Shown piece after piece: positions 15,292 through 17,392 of a stretch of 17,392 nucleotides of DNA (position 1 is its first letter; each line of letters opens with the position of its first letter). A program made the position numbers and the translations under genes. Below the pieces are notes generated by a model. That model was given only the letters and a program-made list of their open reading frames with translations. It did not search any database and was not told the DNA's origin. Source of the DNA: an uncultured bacterium (lineage in GTDB: Bacteria > Patescibacteriota > Dojkabacteria > CALFHW01); contig CALFHW010000014.1 in NCBI GenBank assembly GCA_937876695.1, positions 1 to 17,392 on the forward strand, in the 5' to 3' direction.

Positions 15292-15323
15292 GCCAGGCGG
15301 GCGGGTTTCCCCGCCCGCCTGGC
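15292..15323 (-). repeat. Perfect 14-bp GC-rich hairpin with GAAA loop
   Basis: GCCAGGCGGGCGGG and its exact complement flank four bases. Read on the minus strand the loop is GAAA, a stable GNRA tetraloop; on the plus strand it is TTTC. No T-run follows on either strand, so it is not a standard terminator. It sits 30 nt upstream of the 15261 start, in its presumed leader. It could be a 5' stabilising or regulatory stem, a REP-like palindromic repeat, or a transcription end signal used without a U-tract. Confidence 0.75.
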
Positions 15324-15436
15324 CGTATCTGTAACACTAACAACTTTCCTGCTTATCCGCAATGATCAAACTACTAGCGCAGGAACTTCACTGCATTCGC
15401 GTTGCCTTGAGTTAATGGATCATAGATCAATCCCAG

Positions 15437-15468
15437 AAAAAAAACTTAGTGACCGAACACTAATTTTT
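15437..15468. terminator. Bidirectional terminator-like hairpin
   Basis: TTAGTG (15446-15451) and CACTAA (15458-15463) pair around a 6-nt loop. Eight A precede it and five T follow, so on the minus strand the stem is followed by G and eight T, and on the plus strand by five T. The stem is AT-rich and weak. No coding gene ends here on either strand; the gap 15262-15512 otherwise shows no gene. Confidence 0.35.
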
Positions 15469-15503
15469 ACCCTCTCAAGTACCTTTTACCCCTTGGTTGT
15501 GAA

Positions 15504-15512
15504 TGTTATTAT
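15504..15512 (+). promoter_or_regulatory. Extended -10, leaderless start of the HAD gene
   Basis: TGT-TATTAT (hexamer 15507-15512) is followed by 6 nt and the ATG at 15519. A possible -35 TTTACC lies at 15485-15490 with a 16-bp spacer. No Shine-Dalgarno. Confidence 0.5.
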
Positions 15513-15518
15513 GTGCAC

Positions 15519-16241
15519 ATGGCTAAACATATTATTACTGATGGCGATGGCACATTATTTCAAGCACCCAATCCCTACCTAGTTATTGCGGAGACATTAG
15601 GTTGCACAACTGAAATCCAAGCTATGATTGACTCATATCTGCAAAACAGATCCGAACAAAGCTATGAACAGTTATGCAGAGACGAAATCCAGCTATTTGT
15701 GAAGCAAATGAGACAACATAACCTGCCTATCTCAGTGGCAGAATTCAACAAATTAATCCCTACTCCAAAACTGATCGAAGGTAGTGATGAGTTTATTCAA
15801 AAATTAGTAGCACATAATTCTAATGTACATGTATTGAGTTCAGGATTCCTGCAAATGATGTCAGAACTCAAAACATTAGGCATAGCCGCAGAAAATATTC
15901 ATGCCAATGAAGTGTATTCCGAAAATGCCACTTTAGAAATCAAAATAAATGTCAGTGGTCAGAAGATCCAAGCAGTTCTGGATATTTTGAATAGGGATGC
16001 TGCAATCAAACCACAGGATGTGGCATACTTTGGTGATAATCAATGGGATCTAACTGTCATGAGAGAGCTGTTAAAGTTAGATGCCACTGTATACTTGGTA
16101 GAACACCCTGTCAATTATGATGACCCCAAGAAGATCTCAGCCGAGGATATCGCCGAGCTAAGCACTGCCGAAAATTTCAAAATCATCCGCGGGTTTGCTA
16201 ACCCGGGCCTAGACGAGCTGTGGGCGAAACTTCTAGATTAA
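15519..16241 (+). CDS. HAD-superfamily phosphatase (SerB-like class)
   Basis: A 240-residue haloacid-dehalogenase-type hydrolase. Motif I is TDGDGTL with nucleophile Asp8 and acid/base Asp10. Motif II is VLSSGF (Ser107 or Ser108). Lys149 in SGQKIQ is a fitting motif III Lys, and GDNQWD (172-177; Asp173, Asp177) is motif IV. A helical cap lies between motifs I and II (about 20-85), as in type-I HAD enzymes such as phosphoserine phosphatase. There is no export signal, so it is cytoplasmic. I chose the ATG over a GTG two codons earlier because of the -10 spacing. Its stop is 2 bp from the stop of the convergent M23 gene. Substrate is open. Confidence 0.82.
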   Translation: MAKHIITDGDGTLFQAPNPYLVIAETLGCTTEIQAMIDSYLQNRSEQSYEQLCRDEIQLFVKQMRQHNLPISVAEFNKLIPTPKLIEGSDEFIQKLVAHNSNVHVLSSGFLQMMSELKTLGIAAENIHANEVYSENATLEIKINVSGQKIQAVLDILNRDAAIKPQDVAYFGDNQWDLTVMRELLKLDATVYLVEHPVNYDDPKKISAEDIAELSTAENFKIIRGFANPGLDELWAKLLD

Positions 16242-16243
16242 CT

Positions 16244-17392
16244 TTAGATGATCCAAACATTTATCCCTAAGAGAGTCACTGGACCACTCATGCCCCGCCT
16301 AGCTTTGTAGTCACCGTTGTTGTAGAGCATGTAGATCTCATCTCCGCGCAGTTTGAACTCCTTGATATTCTCTGACTGGGTGACCACCGTGCCATTGAGC
16401 CCATCTCTGACTTTGAATGTCCCATAGGTGTATAGCAAACCAATTCTATTGCCCTCCAGGGCAAACTTCATGATATTAGTCGATTGCTCAGAAGTAACCC
16501 CTGTCAGACCTTCTTTAATAACCAACGTCCCATCAAACCTAAGTAAACCAATTCGATCACCTTCCAGCTGGAAGCTTTTGACGTTGGTTGAAATCACTGT
16601 GTTTTTCTTATCTAGAAGGTTGTACCTACTCAACCTATCACTAGTATCTACCCAGCCAATGTTATCGCCCTCAATTTGAAATGACTTAGCAGCTGAAGCA
16701 GTCAGGGTAATTGTCTCACCGACCAATCCATTTTTTACCTTAAGTGCGCCATTGTTGTATAACAGTCCGATCCAGTTATTTTCGATCTGGAAGCTAGAAA
16801 TGTCTGTTGATATGGTAGTTGTCACCGTGGGGTCTTTTATTTTAAGCAGTCCATCTTGATATAGAAGGCCAATTCTGTCTTTATATAGTTGAAACTTTCT
16901 TATGTTATCTGAGATTGTCACCGCGCCTCCACCCATCCCGTCCTTTATTTTGAAAGTGCCGTTCTGGTAAAGAAAACCCGCTCTATTGCCCCAACTAGAC
17001 ATGCTTTGAATATCATCGGAAATCAACGTACTAGGAGTACTGGCATTTGGTGAGAGACTGTACCTGAAGTTCCTGTCTATCATACCGATCAACCCATACT
17101 GCGAAGTGTTGGAACTGTTGCCAAAGAACCAGTTAGAATAGTTTTGGTTAACATTATTTCTGCGCACAGAGAAGTGTATATGTGGAAATGTTGAACAACC
17201 GATATTTCCGATCGTTCCTATTTTACTGCCTACTGATACAAGGCTACCACTAGGATATGGGTAGGAGTATTCCTGATGTCTATAGTCAACTGCAACACCA
17301 TCACTGTCAGTTATACTCATAATGTCTTGGGTAATAGTTCCCAAGCTACCACAGGGGAAAGTTTCTGATTTATAACTGATTGTCCCAGTTAT
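16244..17392 (-). CDS. M23 (LytM-type) peptidase with seven 36-residue repeats, 5' end cut by window
   Basis: The frame is open to the right edge (382 residues visible, N-terminus missing). The visible start holds the end of an M23 peptidase domain: a strand-turn region ending VSVGSKIGTIGNIGCS and then PHIHFSV. That includes the HxH that binds zinc and completes the active site of cell-wall-cleaving endopeptidases. The upstream HxxxD zinc half lies outside the window. After a ~50-residue Asn/Ser linker come seven repeats of about 36 residues to the C-terminus, each with an IGLLYxxGxLKxKDGL-like core. The whole is presumably secreted and acts on peptidoglycan, with the repeats binding wall or surface. 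The peptidase call rests on the C-terminal half of the domain. Confidence 0.75.
   Translation of the reverse strand: MTGTISYKSETFPCGSLGTITQDIMSITDSDGVAVDYRHQEYSYPYPSGSLVSVGSKIGTIGNIGCSTFPHIHFSVRRNNVNQNYSNWFFGNSSNTSQYGLIGMIDRNFRYSLSPNASTPSTLISDDIQSMSSWGNRAGFLYQNGTFKIKDGMGGGAVTISDNIRKFQLYKDRIGLLYQDGLLKIKDPTVTTTISTDISSFQIENNWIGLLYNNGALKVKNGLVGETITLTASAAKSFQIEGDNIGWVDTSDRLSRYNLLDKKNTVISTNVKSFQLEGDRIGLLRFDGTLVIKEGLTGVTSEQSTNIMKFALEGNRIGLLYTYGTFKVRDGLNGTVVTQSENIKEFKLRGDEIYMLYNNGDYKARRGMSGPVTLLGINVWII
16265..17014 (-). repeat. Seven tandem 36-residue protein repeats
   Basis: Cores AGFLYQNGTFKIKDG, IGLLYQDGLLKIKD, IGLLYNNGALKVKNG, IGWVDTSDRLSRYN, IGLLRFDGTLVIKEG, IGLLYTYGTFKVRDG and IYMLYNNGDYKARRG recur with spacings of 36, 34, 37, 36, 36 and 36 residues. 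The fourth is the most degenerate. Seven short, strand-rich units suggest a closed seven-bladed beta-propeller of lectin type, or a beta-solenoid. The DNA copies have diverged, so the array is old. Confidence 0.75.

Noticed and set aside
15292..15323. Calling the GC hairpin an intrinsic terminator
   Set aside because: No T-run follows on either strand, and no gene ends beside it; it precedes a gene start.
15374..15560. Small plus-strand frames starting near 15374 and 15416
   Set aside because: The first has only 17 codons; the second runs into the HAD gene in the wrong frame. Neither has a fitting -10 or ribosome-binding site.
1..17392. Alternative genetic code with UGA read as Gly, as in some CPR lineages
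   Set aside because: TGA serves as a natural stop for at least the Gpt-like, the 730-residue and the 223-residue genes, and no in-frame TGA is needed inside any gene.
1..17392. CRISPR array, insertion sequence, prophage or tRNA
   Set aside because: No regularly spaced direct repeats, transposase or integrase motifs, terminal repeats or cloverleaf-forming sequences were found by reading.

Overview
The window looks like a piece of a small-genome bacterial chromosome, most likely a Patescibacteria/CPR-type organism. This is an inference, because no marker gene is present. The reasons are tight gene packing, convergent genes that overlap or nearly touch at their 3' ends, many single-membrane-segment proteins of unknown family, and a copper operon whose first gene fuses a metal-binding domain, a TauE/DsbD-like membrane domain and a cupredoxin. 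The standard code fits, with TAA, TAG and TGA all used as stops. No rRNA, tRNA, CRISPR array, transposase or phage structural gene was seen.

Layout. 1-860 (-) is a clan-A-type glycoside hydrolase that runs off the left edge. It is divergent from 921-1487 (+), a NYN/PIN-like nuclease, which is followed by 1582-2403 (+), a patatin-like phospholipase. Next is a minus-strand block read from 5524 down to 2382: a 45-residue Lys-rich protein, an acyltransferase-3 membrane protein, an unknown soluble protein, an unknown membrane-anchored exported protein and a Gpt-type purine phosphoribosyltransferase. A dUTPase (5574-6002, +) meets a possible all-helical isoprenoid-synthase-like protein (5999-6817, -) stop to stop. 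The copper operon (6933-11023, +) encodes HMA-TauE-cupredoxin, CsoR and CopA. From 15261 down to 11003 (-) lie two large membrane-anchored extracytoplasmic proteins and an unknown protein. The right end holds a HAD phosphatase (15519-16241, +) and a minus-strand M23 peptidase with seven 36-residue repeats that runs off the right edge.

How the genes work together. The copper operon is the one clear functional unit: CsoR senses Cu(I), CopA exports it, and the fused protein probably handles copper or thiol chemistry at the membrane. Nucleotide salvage and sanitation are represented by the Gpt-like enzyme and the dUTPase. Envelope functions are represented by the acyltransferase, patatin, M23 peptidase and three exported proteins.

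The most consistent non-coding signal is a -10-like hexamer 4-6 bases (usually exactly 5) upstream of the start codon, with no Shine-Dalgarno, at about eight genes. This implies leaderless mRNAs. The copper operon instead has a classic promoter, a leader and an AGGAGG ribosome-binding site. A perfect 14-bp GC hairpin with a GAAA loop sits in the leader region of the 15261 gene. The intergenic stretches are all under about 300 bases.
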